A DNA stretch of 64,000 bases from JAFEDN01 sp963832945 (GCA_963832945.1 CAWHVV010000010.1:248001-312000); one strand, 5' to 3'. Positions 37,251-47,012 are shown, counted from the stretch's first letter. Made by a program: numbers and translations. The notes: generated by a model from the sequence alone, not told the origin.

Positions 37251-38957
37251 TTATATCTGGGTTAAAGCGAACCGGTTGAGACTGTCTCTTATTTGAGGAA
37301 GCTCTTTATTTATTTGTTTTTTAATTTTAGGCGTTAATGAACGACAAAATAAGCCGGAATCATAAAGGTAAGAGTACCCTCTTTTGGTGTATTCAAAAAC
37401 GATACCGGTTAATACGCTGGGTATTGGCAGATGTTCCAATAGAACCTCCTTAAATTTTTGATCCTGTTCCATTTGACGTGAAGCATTCCTTATAGTTAAC
37501 CGGTTTAGACCTTGATAGTGTTCGACCGCTGAACAGAATCTATAGTAATAATCGCGACTCATGTAATTGATAGTGAGAGATTTCAGATTTTGGTTACCTA
37601 ACAGAAATAACCACCCCAACTGCTTTTCGTCCGCGATAGATACTTTGAGTGTCTTTAGGCTCTCATTCAGGGCCAGGGCAATTGCTCCTAAAAAACCAAT
37701 AGGATTATCCATCAAACTTAACCAGGTAAGGCGTGTATTGCTCGCCAATGCAATGGCTCCCTCGTCATCAATATGACAACCCTTCAAACTCAGTCTGGTC
37801 AGTGTGGGATGTTTCGAAAAATCAACGGCGAGGCGGTTACCTAAAATATTCGAAGCGGATTGAGGAGGAAAGATATAACTTAAATTAAGAGAGCGCAAGA
37901 CGGTATTCTGCAAAAAATGGGCGGCTCCCGTAAGGCCAATGGGGCAATAGGCCAAACTAAGACGGGTCAACGTGGGATGGGTTGACAGGAGACGGACGCT
38001 CTCATCAGATAACAGACGGTTAACCTCTAAATTAAGATCTCTTAAGACATGGTTTTCCATCAGAAAACCAACTCCTTTGTCAGTAATTTTGCAGCCGAAC
38101 AAATTAAGTTTGGTCAAACCGGGATGAGTTGACAGATGAAGAGCGCCATCATCATCAATATTGTTCATTTCTAAAATAAGCTCCCTTAGGACATGATTTT
38201 TCATCAAAACAGCAACTCCGGTATTACTAATGTCGCACTGCGACAAGTCAAGACTGGTTAAAGTTGGATGCGTCGACAAAATATCAGCGGCGCCATCACC
38301 TATGTGGGTGCCCTCAAGATTAAGGGATTTTAGAACATGATTCTTCGAAAAAGGAGAGATTTCTTCAGCATTCCTGACGGAGCAAGTAAAATCAAAATTT
38401 TCCACAGTGGAATGATTCGATAAAATATGAACCTTATTGTTAAACATTACGGATTGGTTATTATCATTTCCTGTTAATTTCAAAGTCCTGAGATGGGTAT
38501 TTTTCTCCAATATTGCAAGGTTACTTTTTTCATCTATTAGTTTGGATAACTCCAGACTGGTCAGGGATTGATTATGCGCCAGGTCAACAAGTCCCTGATT
38601 AACGGTAAAAGGTAGACCGAAATAATTCATGTTAAGGGTAGTTAAATTCCGACACGCTGCTAAAGTCGACATGAGCGTATCGAAACTACCTCCGAATTGA
38701 GAGAATAAGTCTCCATTAATGTCAAGCCGAAGGATTTTTATATCAGGATTTAAATTTAAATAATTTGCAAGAGGATAAATCTGATAGTCACCCTGCAGAG
38801 GATATACCATTGTAATTCCATATCTAAATGGGTCAAAAAAATGGTTAAATTTATTTATTTGTTTCTCGTCTGAATTCTTATCGAGAATATTTTTTTTAAC
38901 GGGTATCGGCTGACTGATCAGGTCTTTCATTTTAGTCAAAAGTTCTTTCATTTTCAT
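37251..38957 (-). CDS. Leucine-rich-repeat protein, intact copy, candidate effector
   Basis: 568 residues. After a 55-residue leader come about 14 LRRs of 24-28 residues with consensus LxxLxLxxCxIxDxGxxxL, e.g. LTSLDLSQCDISNTGVAVLM, LRELILEMNNIDDDGALHLS and LTRLSLKGCHIDDEGAIALA, the ribonuclease-inhibitor/NLR type. The C-terminal 80 residues include HLPIPSVLTGIVFEYTKRGY, which resembles a short F-box-like helix pair. GGAGAA lies directly before the first ATG, so the second in-frame ATG (MKELL) is equally likely. No signal peptide. LRRs bind proteins; a host-directed role is inferred. Tandemly duplicated with the next gene. Confidence 0.78.
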   Translation of the reverse strand: MKMKELLTKMKDLISQPIPVKKNILDKNSDEKQINKFNHFFDPFRYGITMVYPLQGDYQIYPLANYLNLNPDIKILRLDINGDLFSQFGGSFDTLMSTLAACRNLTTLNMNYFGLPFTVNQGLVDLAHNQSLTSLELSKLIDEKSNLAILEKNTHLRTLKLTGNDNNQSVMFNNKVHILSNHSTVENFDFTCSVRNAEEISPFSKNHVLKSLNLEGTHIGDGAADILSTHPTLTSLDLSQCDISNTGVAVLMKNHVLRELILEMNNIDDDGALHLSTHPGLTKLNLFGCKITDKGVGFLMENHVLRDLNLEVNRLLSDESVRLLSTHPTLTRLSLAYCPIGLTGAAHFLQNTVLRSLNLSYIFPPQSASNILGNRLAVDFSKHPTLTRLSLKGCHIDDEGAIALASNTRLTWLSLMDNPIGFLGAIALALNESLKTLKVSIADEKQLGWLFLLGNQNLKSLTINYMSRDYYYRFCSAVEHYQGLNRLTIRNASRQMEQDQKFKEVLLEHLPIPSVLTGIVFEYTKRGYSYLYDSGLFCRSLTPKIKKQINKELPQIRDSLNRFALTQI

Positions 38958-38977
38958 TTCTCCATTATTGTTTAAAG

Positions 38978-41900
38978 CTAAAAGAGCGGATGTATTGCCT
39001 TGTATTCCAGGAGGGCATGCTCAAGTTTGTCAATTCGTTTATTCTTAAAGAGCCTGAATACATTCCTAAAACTTTTTAGATCGGATTCTATTTTCCGAAC
39101 ATGAACGGGTGTCAGTGTCGATATAACCGATAATTTCGCGCGCAACAAAGCCCCATCAACAGGCAAGTCATCCTCCTTCAACGCCTCAATCAATTTTATA
39201 ATCCTCTTTTCGAGAAATCGGCTATGGAGAACTTCGACTAAATAGAAAGGGCTTTCTTCTCTTAAACTCTTACTGAATACCTGGGTCCGTTTATGGCTGA
39301 CCAGATCGAGTATTTTTCCTGATTGACATTTAATGGCGTGAGTTACCGGCGTTTCATTCTCAAGAAAAGCAAGCGTTTCATTCAAAAATTCAGAGAATCC
39401 AGATAAAATCAGATTATAAAATGCTTCGCTTCCCTGAACATGAAAGACCTTTTCTAAAGCGGCTTTTATTAAAAGTGTGAAGGCGTTCCCTCTTTTGGAC
39501 GGGGAAGAGGCGAAGATAATTTTCTCGTCCAAATGAATATCTTTGCTTTCCAAAAAAATCTGGACCATATCCGGATAATTGTTAAAAGCCGCCGTCATGA
39601 GTGGCGTATCCGCATATTGATCGCCGGTTAATGGCTGACCAGAAAAACCCGGATAATAATTCAGGATTTCTTTGACTTTTGTTAGATCGTTTTTCCGAAC
39701 AGCGGTTGCAAAGATCGCACGCGCTTTTGAAGCAAACCACGCCAATCGCCCTTTTTCCCTGGCTATTTTTAACGGTGTTTCGTCTAAACAATTAGGTAAA
39801 AAAATATCTAACTTTTGTTCCAAAAGATATTGAATCACATCGGGATTGACGTCAGGCGCTTTTAAGGAAAAAGTTAACAGAGTCTCGCCCCCACCCAATC
39901 TGGCATGAGTGAAATCAAGATCCAGTTCAAAAATTTTTATCATCGAATCAGGATCATTGGTTTCCAAAGCTTTCTCAAATAATTTTAGGCAGGGTTCATA
40001 AAGTAATTGAACAGCTTTTTTCCCAATAGCGGATTGAATGGCATTATAATTTTCACTGTTTACCGACAAAACAAATGCATCCCGACGCAAAAGCAGATCG
40101 GCTATATTCAGTTCGTCTTCCTCAAGAGCCAGGATTAAAGGAGTAGTAAACCTTCCATCCGCGAGATCAATCCGCTGATTAATGAATTCAGGGCAATATT
40201 TTAAAATTTGCTGGACCTGAGCAAGACGTCCATTTTTTATGGCCTCATAAAAATCATTTTTTATCAATCTTTTTTCAATAAATGGTTCTTTGAAAAATTC
40301 GGGATAGTATTTTACGATTCTTTCAATTGACCTATAATTTTCCGATGTTAAAGCTTCTAAAAATTTTTTAAAAGCCAATTCGCGCAATTTATTCAATTGC
40401 CCGAATTCTTTCGCTATTTCTAATGGCCCTTTTCCTGAAGAATTATGTTGAAAAATATCAGGCTTCTGATCTAAAACTAACTTTATGACATTGTTTGAAA
40501 GATCTTCCTTTAAAATCCAGGTCAGCAGTGTTTCACCTTCCAACAGAAGAAAGTTAATAATATCTGAATCACATTTCAAAATCTTTGAAACAGTTTTTTC
40601 ATCATTCATTTTTAGAGCTGTTTTCAGCGATAATTGAGCGCGACCGGTTAACTTTATCAGTATCTCCGGGTCACCTCTTAGTTTAGCTATTTGTCTTATT
40701 GACCTTTGCCCACTATCAACGGCGAACATATCGGCGCCTCTTTCTATCAACAGCGAGATCATATCTTCTCTGTATTTATTTGCAAAAAGAGAAAGTATCA
40801 GTGGCGTTGTTGTAGCGCCGCTGTCAGCGTGAATGCCGAAAATGTCGGTAAATACAGGAACAGGTTTATGGACGAACTCAGGGTAGAAGTTCAAAATATG
40901 TTGAACTTCAAAACACTCTCCGTCTCCAATGGCTTCGATAAATAGATTGCACACTCTGCGAGTCAATAACTCCAGACATTCGCTTTGTCTGGCGGCCTCC
41001 AAAATATTTACTCCCAGACTATCATGGGTGAAAAAATCAATGGGGCCATCACCCAGGCTTAATTCTTCAAAATTAAATGATAACTCATAAAGAAAGGGTT
41101 CAGTGGTTATTTTCGGAAAACTAAAAGAATGGAGAGAACAGTTATCCAGCGGATTGATTATCATCCCCAAAGGGAGACCGGATTTAATTTCTTCCAGAGC
41201 GCCCTGTTGTAGTTTCTCCAGCTCTGCCCTGCCCTTAAAACGCAATGCTTTAATTTCGGCCTGCTCTTTTAATTCCTGCCTTTCTTTTATGAGCTTTTCA
41301 AGAGCCGCGATCCTATTCTCGTTAGTAAGAATAATTTTCCTGATCTGATCACTGAGCAAATCAACGCAAAAATCAGGACTGAGCGCTTCTTCTTCGGAGC
41401 CGGAACCCTGCATCAATATAAATATTCTCTTCATATTTACGGTCATACCGGGCGAACCCCAACTCTTTATCTCATTTTGTTCGGATTCAATCAGCCGGGT
41501 ATTAAACCACTCCAAAAAATCTCCAACAGCTTCTTGCGCCACGGGCGCTGCTTTTAATTCTGTGCCTTGACCACCTTTGGAGGGATTTTTACTGCCGCGG
41601 CCAAGGCCTTCGCATAACTGGTTGAGTCGCCCAAGTACAGAATCAGGGTCTTTGCGGATCGCATCCGCTTTTAGCGAATAGTCTATTAATTCACGCCAGT
41701 TTTTTCCGTATTGGCGCAAAACAGAAAGCGCGGGTCTTGGCAGGGGGACTTTTTTTTTGTCATTAGCGCTTTTGGGATCGGTTCTAAGCCAAATACGATC
41801 ATAATTAATTTCTCCGATTTCCATTTTGGCCATCGCCCATCTCAGCATGGGCTCTAAAGAATGTATTTCCCCGCAAGTTTGCATGCTATAAAGATCTCCC

Positions 41901-42718
41901 TGATCCTGCCAGCAAAAAACTTCAGCTATATTTTCCGGAAGAACAGAACTCAGTGCTATATTATCCTGCCATTTCTGATTTTCTGTACGTGCTAACGTTA
42001 ATCTTAATTCCAGCAGATAATCATAAGGGCCTTTTTCTTCATCATCTTTTGTTTCCTTAACCACTAATAATTTGGCAGCCTCAAAACATAATTTGTTAAT
42101 CACTGACTGGGAAGAAAAACAATAATCCATCTCGGTATTTTCAATAAATTCTTCTCTCCTTCTAAAAAAATTCTGTAATCTTTTAAAAAACTGGTTTTCA
42201 TTTTGGGCAGTCTTTGCGATCATGATCAGCGATCTTAGCGTCCGAAATATATCAAGTCTCTGATAAAATCCTATTGAAGAATAGTAATAATCTTCTAAAG
42301 ATTTTTGCTTATCGGCTAAAACAAAATGAAGTTTCTTTGCAAGCTCAAATCGAGGTTTAAGCTCTTTTAGTTCATAGAGATAATCAACAAATCTTTCCAT
42401 TAAAATGCTATTCAGGGATTTGTTAAACATCAACTGTTGGCTCATACCTTTTTCTTCCCGAAAGGAAGCCAGATCGAAGGCATTCAATTTCTTAAAATTG
42501 GTAGTGGTGGCCCTGGCGCCGATGCTTAACAAAAATCTAAAGGCATCATAACTGCCATATTCAATGGCAACCATCAATGGTGTGTTGCCCTGGCTATCAA
42601 TTGGCATTTCCAGATGGTCTTTACTTCCCAGATAGCGAATAACAGAAGGAATATGAGCGTCTCGAATAGCACCGCATAATGCACTCTTATCCAGAACTGA
42701 GAGTCTCGATTCTTTCAT
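38978..42718 (-). CDS. Large ankyrin-repeat protein, candidate effector
   Basis: 1246 residues, intact. Ankyrin repeats near the start (QGNTPLMVAIEYGSYDAFRF at about 43). A long helical middle (about 100-560) includes a Lys/Glu-rich coiled coil (IAALEKLIKERQELKEQAEI). Many degenerate ankyrin repeats follow from about 590 to 1080, e.g. TTTPLILSLFANKYREDMIS, GETLLTWILKEDLSNNVIKL and TPLMTAAFNNYPDMVQIFLE. The ending is a charged helical tail. No enzymatic motif or signal peptide. AAAAAAGG precedes ATG. Separated by 20 bases from the LRR gene downstream in the same orientation. Ankyrin proteins of Legionella and Coxiella are type IV substrates; that this is one is inference. Confidence 0.75.
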   Translation of the reverse strand: MKESRLSVLDKSALCGAIRDAHIPSVIRYLGSKDHLEMPIDSQGNTPLMVAIEYGSYDAFRFLLSIGARATTTNFKKLNAFDLASFREEKGMSQQLMFNKSLNSILMERFVDYLYELKELKPRFELAKKLHFVLADKQKSLEDYYYSSIGFYQRLDIFRTLRSLIMIAKTAQNENQFFKRLQNFFRRREEFIENTEMDYCFSSQSVINKLCFEAAKLLVVKETKDDEEKGPYDYLLELRLTLARTENQKWQDNIALSSVLPENIAEVFCWQDQGDLYSMQTCGEIHSLEPMLRWAMAKMEIGEINYDRIWLRTDPKSANDKKKVPLPRPALSVLRQYGKNWRELIDYSLKADAIRKDPDSVLGRLNQLCEGLGRGSKNPSKGGQGTELKAAPVAQEAVGDFLEWFNTRLIESEQNEIKSWGSPGMTVNMKRIFILMQGSGSEEEALSPDFCVDLLSDQIRKIILTNENRIAALEKLIKERQELKEQAEIKALRFKGRAELEKLQQGALEEIKSGLPLGMIINPLDNCSLHSFSFPKITTEPFLYELSFNFEELSLGDGPIDFFTHDSLGVNILEAARQSECLELLTRRVCNLFIEAIGDGECFEVQHILNFYPEFVHKPVPVFTDIFGIHADSGATTTPLILSLFANKYREDMISLLIERGADMFAVDSGQRSIRQIAKLRGDPEILIKLTGRAQLSLKTALKMNDEKTVSKILKCDSDIINFLLLEGETLLTWILKEDLSNNVIKLVLDQKPDIFQHNSSGKGPLEIAKEFGQLNKLRELAFKKFLEALTSENYRSIERIVKYYPEFFKEPFIEKRLIKNDFYEAIKNGRLAQVQQILKYCPEFINQRIDLADGRFTTPLILALEEDELNIADLLLRRDAFVLSVNSENYNAIQSAIGKKAVQLLYEPCLKLFEKALETNDPDSMIKIFELDLDFTHARLGGGETLLTFSLKAPDVNPDVIQYLLEQKLDIFLPNCLDETPLKIAREKGRLAWFASKARAIFATAVRKNDLTKVKEILNYYPGFSGQPLTGDQYADTPLMTAAFNNYPDMVQIFLESKDIHLDEKIIFASSPSKRGNAFTLLIKAALEKVFHVQGSEAFYNLILSGFSEFLNETLAFLENETPVTHAIKCQSGKILDLVSHKRTQVFSKSLREESPFYLVEVLHSRFLEKRIIKLIEALKEDDLPVDGALLRAKLSVISTLTPVHVRKIESDLKSFRNVFRLFKNKRIDKLEHALLEYKAIHPLF

Positions 42719-42790
42719 CTTATGACCTTTTTTTGTAAATTTATCTAAATCCTACGCGCGGAAAGAAAAGAGGTCAAGTATTCAAATACA

Positions 42791-43180
42791 TTAATAACTT
42801 ATTAATGTATCATTAATATTTGAGTGATTCTTAATGGAAAAATTATTTTCTCCGTCACAATATAATATGATCGGAGAAAAATTTTCCCATTCGTTTTTTT
42901 CCATGGTGGCATAAGCGCAAATAATAATTCGGTGTCCGGGACGGACCAAATGAGCGCAGGCGCCATTGGCCCCTATTATTTTGGAACCTGCAGCGGCGGG
43001 AATAGCATAAGTCGTTAATCGGGCCGCATTATCCAGATTGTATATCTGAATTTGTTCATTTTCCAAAATATTGGCGGTATCCAATAGTTCACGGTCTATG
43101 GAGAGAGACCCCTCATAATTGAGATCAGCATGAGTGACTCTGGCCCGATGAATTTTTGCATATAAAAAAATTCTTTGCAT
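42791..43180 (-). CDS. panD: Aspartate 1-decarboxylase
   Basis: Makes beta-alanine for pantothenate. 129 residues. The self-cleavage site is Gly24-Ser25 in NYEGSLSID, which creates the pyruvoyl cofactor; further motifs are AKIHRARVTHADLNY and LTTYAIPAAAGSKIIGANGACAHLV. The last 20 residues diverge from family norms. It is 8 bases after panC in a minus-strand operon. Confidence 0.93.
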   Translation of the reverse strand: MQRIFLYAKIHRARVTHADLNYEGSLSIDRELLDTANILENEQIQIYNLDNAARLTTYAIPAAAGSKIIGANGACAHLVRPGHRIIICAYATMEKNEWENFSPIILYCDGENNFSIKNHSNINDTLISY

Positions 43181-43188
43181 CTCACCTC

Positions 43189-43938
43189 TTATACATTGTC
43201 AATTAAACGAATATCGTCCAACCATACGGCGCCCAGTCTGCGGCCCCACTTTTCGGCAATATAATCGACGCGAAAACCTAAAGACTTTAATTGCCCGATA
43301 GCTTCCTCAGGACTGCAGGAATTTTGTAAATAATGGCAGAAATGTGCTGCTTTTTGCCTTTGCTCGTTATCCAGTCTGGAATTCCTTGAACTCAATGCGA
43401 GGCCGTCTTCAGCACGTACGGTCTTACAGGGGACTATCTCCACCGGTAAAAAAAACGCCCGCACCATCTTTTGAATAAGCAGGAGTTGCTGATAATCTTT
43501 TTCACCAAAATACGCGCGCGTGGGTTGAATTAAATTTAATAGTTTTAAAACGATGGTTAACATACCATTGAAATGGCCCGGTCGATATTCTCCTTCGAGT
43601 ATCTGACTGATATTAGTTTCAAGTATCTGGAATTCATAATTATCCGGATACAATTCATCAGCCACCGGACTAAACAGATAATCCGTTCCACAAGCAGTCA
43701 AAATTTCTATATCCTCCTTTAAACTCCGGGGATATTTTTCAAAATCCGCCGTTTGGTTAAACTGGGTTGGATTCACAAAAATACTGGCGATGGAAATTTC
43801 ATTTTCGGCTTTCGATCGACGGCATAAAGATAAATGACCTTCGTGTAAGTACCCCATCGTGGGAACAAAGCCGACTGTTTTATTTCGCAAATGGCTTTTT
43901 AATGCCAGCCAATCATTCACTTTGGTAACAATGTTCAT
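43189..43938 (-). CDS. panC: Pantothenate synthetase
   Basis: Joins pantoate and beta-alanine with ATP. About 249 residues from MNIVTKVNDW (43938), which is the family start; an ORF extension to 43968 exists but adds atypical residues. HIGH-like motif FVPTMGYLHEGHLSLCRR near residue 25, SIFVNPTQFNQTADFEKYPR near 60, AYFGEKDYQQLLLIQKMV near 145 and the KMSKS-like LALSSRNSRLD near 178. The start overlaps panB by 26 bases, consistent with coupling. Confidence 0.93.
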   Translation of the reverse strand: MNIVTKVNDWLALKSHLRNKTVGFVPTMGYLHEGHLSLCRRSKAENEISIASIFVNPTQFNQTADFEKYPRSLKEDIEILTACGTDYLFSPVADELYPDNYEFQILETNISQILEGEYRPGHFNGMLTIVLKLLNLIQPTRAYFGEKDYQQLLLIQKMVRAFFLPVEIVPCKTVRAEDGLALSSRNSRLDNEQRQKAAHFCHYLQNSCSPEEAIGQLKSLGFRVDYIAEKWGRRLGAVWLDDIRLIDNV

Positions 43939-44707
43939 GCTGAGGAAAGTCTCCTGTCTGAATTGCATTCACGTAATCCACGATACTATTTTTTAACTGT
44001 TCCTGGCCATCCATAAAATATTTTACAAAATAAGGTTTGAAGTCAATGTTCAATCCCAGCAAATCCTGTAAAACCAAAACCTGGCCATCGGTCATGCTGC
44101 CGGCGCCTATGCCAATAGTAGGAATGATTAAAGATTCCGTAATTTCAGCCGCCAGAGAGCTGGGGACACATTCCAGGACTAAACCAAAACATCCCGCTTC
44201 CTGAAGTAAAATACTGTCCTGTTTAATCCGGATAGCGCTTTTTTCAGTTTTTCCTTGCACACGGTATCCACCTAGCGTATGAATAAACTGGGGCGTCAAC
44301 CCGAGATGACCCATCACCGGCACACCTGATTCTGTCAGGTGCTGAATTAAATTGATATTACCGGCCGCTCCTTCTATTTTAACCGCATGAGCTCCCGCGC
44401 GCATTAATTCCTGAATCACTGCCACACTTTGCTCCAGAGACTTGCGGCAGGATAGGAATGGAACATCGGCAATGATAAATTTGTTTTTAGCGCCGCGGCT
44501 TACCGCCGCGGTATGAAGGACCATCATTTCCACAGTGGCGGCGAGGGTATCTTTAAATCCGTGCATGGTCATCGCCACGCTGTCGCCCACCAGTAAGCAA
44601 TCGATGGGAGTTTGAGAGAGGACGCGTGCGCTGGTATAGTCATAACAGGTAACCATGCTGATCCTCTCTTTTTTTTGCTTTTTTTTGTAAAAATCAAAAA
44701 TATTCAT
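43913..44707 (-). CDS. panB: 3-methyl-2-oxobutanoate hydroxymethyltransferase
   Basis: Adds a hydroxymethyl group from methylene-tetrahydrofolate to ketoisovalerate, giving ketopantoate. 264 residues. MVTCYDYTSARVLSQT near residue 18, LLVGDSVAMTMHGFKDT near 38 (metal and substrate), AHAVKIEGAA near 110, GVPVMGHLGLTPQ near 128, PTIGIGAG near 193. ATG overlaps the stop of panG by 4 bases. Confidence 0.95.
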   Translation of the reverse strand: MNIFDFYKKKQKKERISMVTCYDYTSARVLSQTPIDCLLVGDSVAMTMHGFKDTLAATVEMMVLHTAAVSRGAKNKFIIADVPFLSCRKSLEQSVAVIQELMRAGAHAVKIEGAAGNINLIQHLTESGVPVMGHLGLTPQFIHTLGGYRVQGKTEKSAIRIKQDSILLQEAGCFGLVLECVPSSLAAEITESLIIPTIGIGAGSMTDGQVLVLQDLLGLNIDFKPYFVKYFMDGQEQLKNSIVDYVNAIQTGDFPQHEHCYQSE

Positions 44708-45432
44708 GTCAATACTCCTTTACTTTTTTGATAACAAAACAAAAAACTTTCGTAGAGTTCTTTAAAAGGATCAGAACCTAAAGCAACGAGGTTTTTTTCT
44801 ATGGTGAGTGTATCTCCCCTCACCAGAGGGCCTGTCAATGCTGTTTTAGAATCCTGAATAAGATTTTTAGCCTGACGGAGCAGGTAAGGATGTGCGATAT
44901 TTTCCGGAAGATTTAAATTTTCCTTAAATTCGTAAAACATTTTTTTCCAAAGCAAACAACTAAAGTTACCGCTCATGACACACAGAGCGTGATATTTAGC
45001 CTTTAAAGAAGTCTCTAAACGGAAATGCGGATTGGGAAGCTGTGGAAATATCTCCTCAAAATCCGGGCAATTGTGATCCATCACAAAAGGAATTGTCAGA
45101 TATTCCTCTAATTCATAGAGTTTTTCATTAAATGTCATCAGGGGATGTATGCCATAAGCGTCTTTATTCAAAAGACTGCCGGAAAAATGAATGAAGAGTG
45201 CGGATGTTTTCTGTCGATGTTCGGCAATAAAATTGTCGATAGCCTTATCGCTAATTAATAACAATACATAAGTTGCTTTTCGCAGTTGTTGGGTAAGTAA
45301 ATCTGCGGATTTTTTTCGAGACCATTGTTCGAATGGAATTTGCAAAAGAGAAAAATAATGACTGAAATGCGTGGCAACACGCCCATTACCAATCAATAAA
45401 TATTTAGGTACCTGTTTTTCAATCAAGTCCAT
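44704..45432 (-). CDS. panG: PanG-type ketopantoate reductase (DUF2520 family)
   Basis: About 242 residues. N-terminal Rossmann loop YLLIGNGRVATHFSHYF, then ATYVLLLISDKAIDNFI and ALFIHFSGSLLNKDAYGIHP. The C-terminal helical domain (KAKYHALCVMSGNFSCLLWK, TGPLVRGDTLTIEKNLVAL) matches Rossmann-like/DUF2520 proteins. In Francisella this family is PanG, a ketopantoate reductase that replaces PanE and is encoded in panGBCD; the gene order here is the same and no panE is seen. ATG 45432 is preferred over 45468 because AGGGAT lies 7 bases before it. First gene of the operon. Confidence 0.78.
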   Translation of the reverse strand: MDLIEKQVPKYLLIGNGRVATHFSHYFSLLQIPFEQWSRKKSADLLTQQLRKATYVLLLISDKAIDNFIAEHRQKTSALFIHFSGSLLNKDAYGIHPLMTFNEKLYELEEYLTIPFVMDHNCPDFEEIFPQLPNPHFRLETSLKAKYHALCVMSGNFSCLLWKKMFYEFKENLNLPENIAHPYLLRQAKNLIQDSKTALTGPLVRGDTLTIEKNLVALGSDPFKELYESFLFCYQKSKGVLT

Positions 45433-45468
45433 ATTTAATCCCTGGAGAAAAAAATAAGTGTCTGCCAT

Positions 45469-45785
45469 AAGGTCAGATCATCGAGGAGCTTATCTTATTT
45501 CTTTCAGTAAGGCAAGGAGCCATTTTTCGGAATTATTGTTTATATAATTCCAGCAATTCCCGCTGAATTTTAACCATTTGATTTAATAAAATAAATCACC
45601 CTTATAAAAAATAATTTTCGCAGAAAATTCTCTGCGCCATGGGGGATCGCAAGGGGGAGCGCGCGAAGCGCTTCCCCTTCATTCCGAGCATCGGCTCCGC
45701 CGAGCGCAGGATATAAATAGGAAGCAATTACCGCTGTACTCAGCGGGAATTGCTGATATAATTCGGGTTTGGTAGTATCACTGGA
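45469..45785. other. Intergenic region between panG and coaBC
   Basis: 317 bases holding both divergent promoters and repeat copy 2 (45608-45760). AT-rich from 45530 to 45607. No ORF seen. Confidence 0.5.
45608..45760 (-). repeat. Dispersed ~160-bp intergenic repeat, copy 2
   Basis: Opposite orientation to copy 1. Ordered segments: TTTTCGCAGAAAATTCTCTG, GGGGGATCGCAAGGGGGAG, CTTCATTCCGAGCATCGGCT, CCGCCGAGCGCAGGATA, AGGAAGCAATTACCGCTG and CAGCGGGAATTGCTG. Ends about 25 bases before coaBC and so lies in its 5' region, where its hairpins could affect expression. Confidence 0.8.
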
Positions 45786-46988
45786 ATGAATAAAACATTA
45801 ATCAATAAAAAAATTTTGCTCGGGGTGTCCGGCGGCATAGCGGCTTATAAAGTAGCAGAACTCGTTCGGCTGCTTTTAAAGGCTGGCGCAGAAGTGCAGG
45901 TGGTCATGACGGCTCATGCTAAACAATTTATTACTCCGTTAACGCTGGAAATTTTATCTCAGAAGCCGGTCTATGATGATTTATTTGCAAAGGATTTTGA
46001 GAGTAATATTGGCCACATTGAGCTGGCGCGTTGGCCTGATATTATTATGATCGCTCCAGCCAGCGCCAATATTATTGCAAAGATTGCGCACGGCATTGCG
46101 GATGATCTTCTGTCCACATTATGTCTGGCGACGACCGCCCCGTTAGCCGTGGCTCCTGCGATGAATAAGAATATGTGGGAAAATCCGGCCACTCAGGACA
46201 ATATCAATCGTCTGCGAACGCGCGGTATAAACATTATCTACCCAGCCCACGGCGAACAGGCATGCGGAGATGTTGGCGTGGGTTGCCTGGCGGCGCCTGC
46301 GCTATTATGTTCGTGGTTAGAAAATTTTTTTTCCAAACCGGTAATGTCCTCAAAAAAAGTGCTGATTACCGCGGGCCCGACTCAGGAAGCGATTGATCCG
46401 GTCAGGTATCTTTCTAATTATAGTTCGGGAAAAATGGGTTATGCGCTGGCGCAGGCGATGTCCGAATCGGGAGCGGAAGTCGTCTTAATCAGTGGACCCA
46501 CCTCACTCGAATGTCCACGTCATGTTAAAATTATCAGGGTGACATCAGCAGCGGAAATGCACGAGGCGGTAAAACAAAATTTACCTTGCGATCTATTTAT
46601 CGGTGCGGCTGCGGTGGCGGATTATCGTCCCGAATCCATCGCGAATAATAAAATTAAACGCTTAAGTGAAAATTATTCTTTACAGTTGGTGAAAAATCCG
46701 GATATTTTGCTGTCCGTATCCAATTTTCATCCTCGACCCTTTGTCGTGGGATTTTGCGCAGAAACAAATAATCATCTTGAAAATGCCAGGACGAAGCTTC
46801 AACAAAAGAATTTGGATATGATCTTAATGAACGCAGTGGAAAATGGCGAAGTTTTTAACTCGGATTTTAATGAGGTTATTATTATAACGAAAGAATCAGA
46901 ACAGAAATTACCACGGTTAACGAAACAGGAAATTGCTTTTCAGTTAATTAATATTATTAGTCAACTCGAAGTACAGCGCCCGGAATGA
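45786..46988 (+). CDS. coaBC: Bifunctional phosphopantothenoylcysteine decarboxylase/phosphopantothenate-cysteine ligase
   Basis: Two consecutive steps of coenzyme A synthesis, downstream of the Pan pathway. 400 residues: CoaC flavodoxin-like part (GVSGGIAAYKVAELVRLLLK near 12, IELARWPDIIMIAPASANII near 78 with the active His region, APAMNKNMWENP near 120, ACGDVGVGCL near 157) and CoaB part (VLITAGPTQEAIDPVRYLSN near 190, SSGKMGYALAQAM, AAVADYRPE near 278, KNPDIL, FCAETNN). The usual Arg of the ACGxxGxGRM substrate-recognition clamp reads Cys here, which is a mild oddity. Divergent from panGBCD. Confidence 0.95.
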   Translation: MNKTLINKKILLGVSGGIAAYKVAELVRLLLKAGAEVQVVMTAHAKQFITPLTLEILSQKPVYDDLFAKDFESNIGHIELARWPDIIMIAPASANIIAKIAHGIADDLLSTLCLATTAPLAVAPAMNKNMWENPATQDNINRLRTRGINIIYPAHGEQACGDVGVGCLAAPALLCSWLENFFSKPVMSSKKVLITAGPTQEAIDPVRYLSNYSSGKMGYALAQAMSESGAEVVLISGPTSLECPRHVKIIRVTSAAEMHEAVKQNLPCDLFIGAAAVADYRPESIANNKIKRLSENYSLQLVKNPDILLSVSNFHPRPFVVGFCAETNNHLENARTKLQQKNLDMILMNAVENGEVFNSDFNEVIIITKESEQKLPRLTKQEIAFQLINIISQLEVQRPE

Positions 46989-47012
46989 GGGGCAGAATCG
47001 CGATTCTGCCCC
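46989..47012. terminator. 24-bp perfect palindrome directly after coaBC
   Basis: GGGGCAGAATCGCGATTCTG followed by CCCC is fully self-complementary and starts on the base after the coaBC stop. A strong hairpin, but without a T-run, so termination is plausible rather than shown. Confidence 0.45.
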
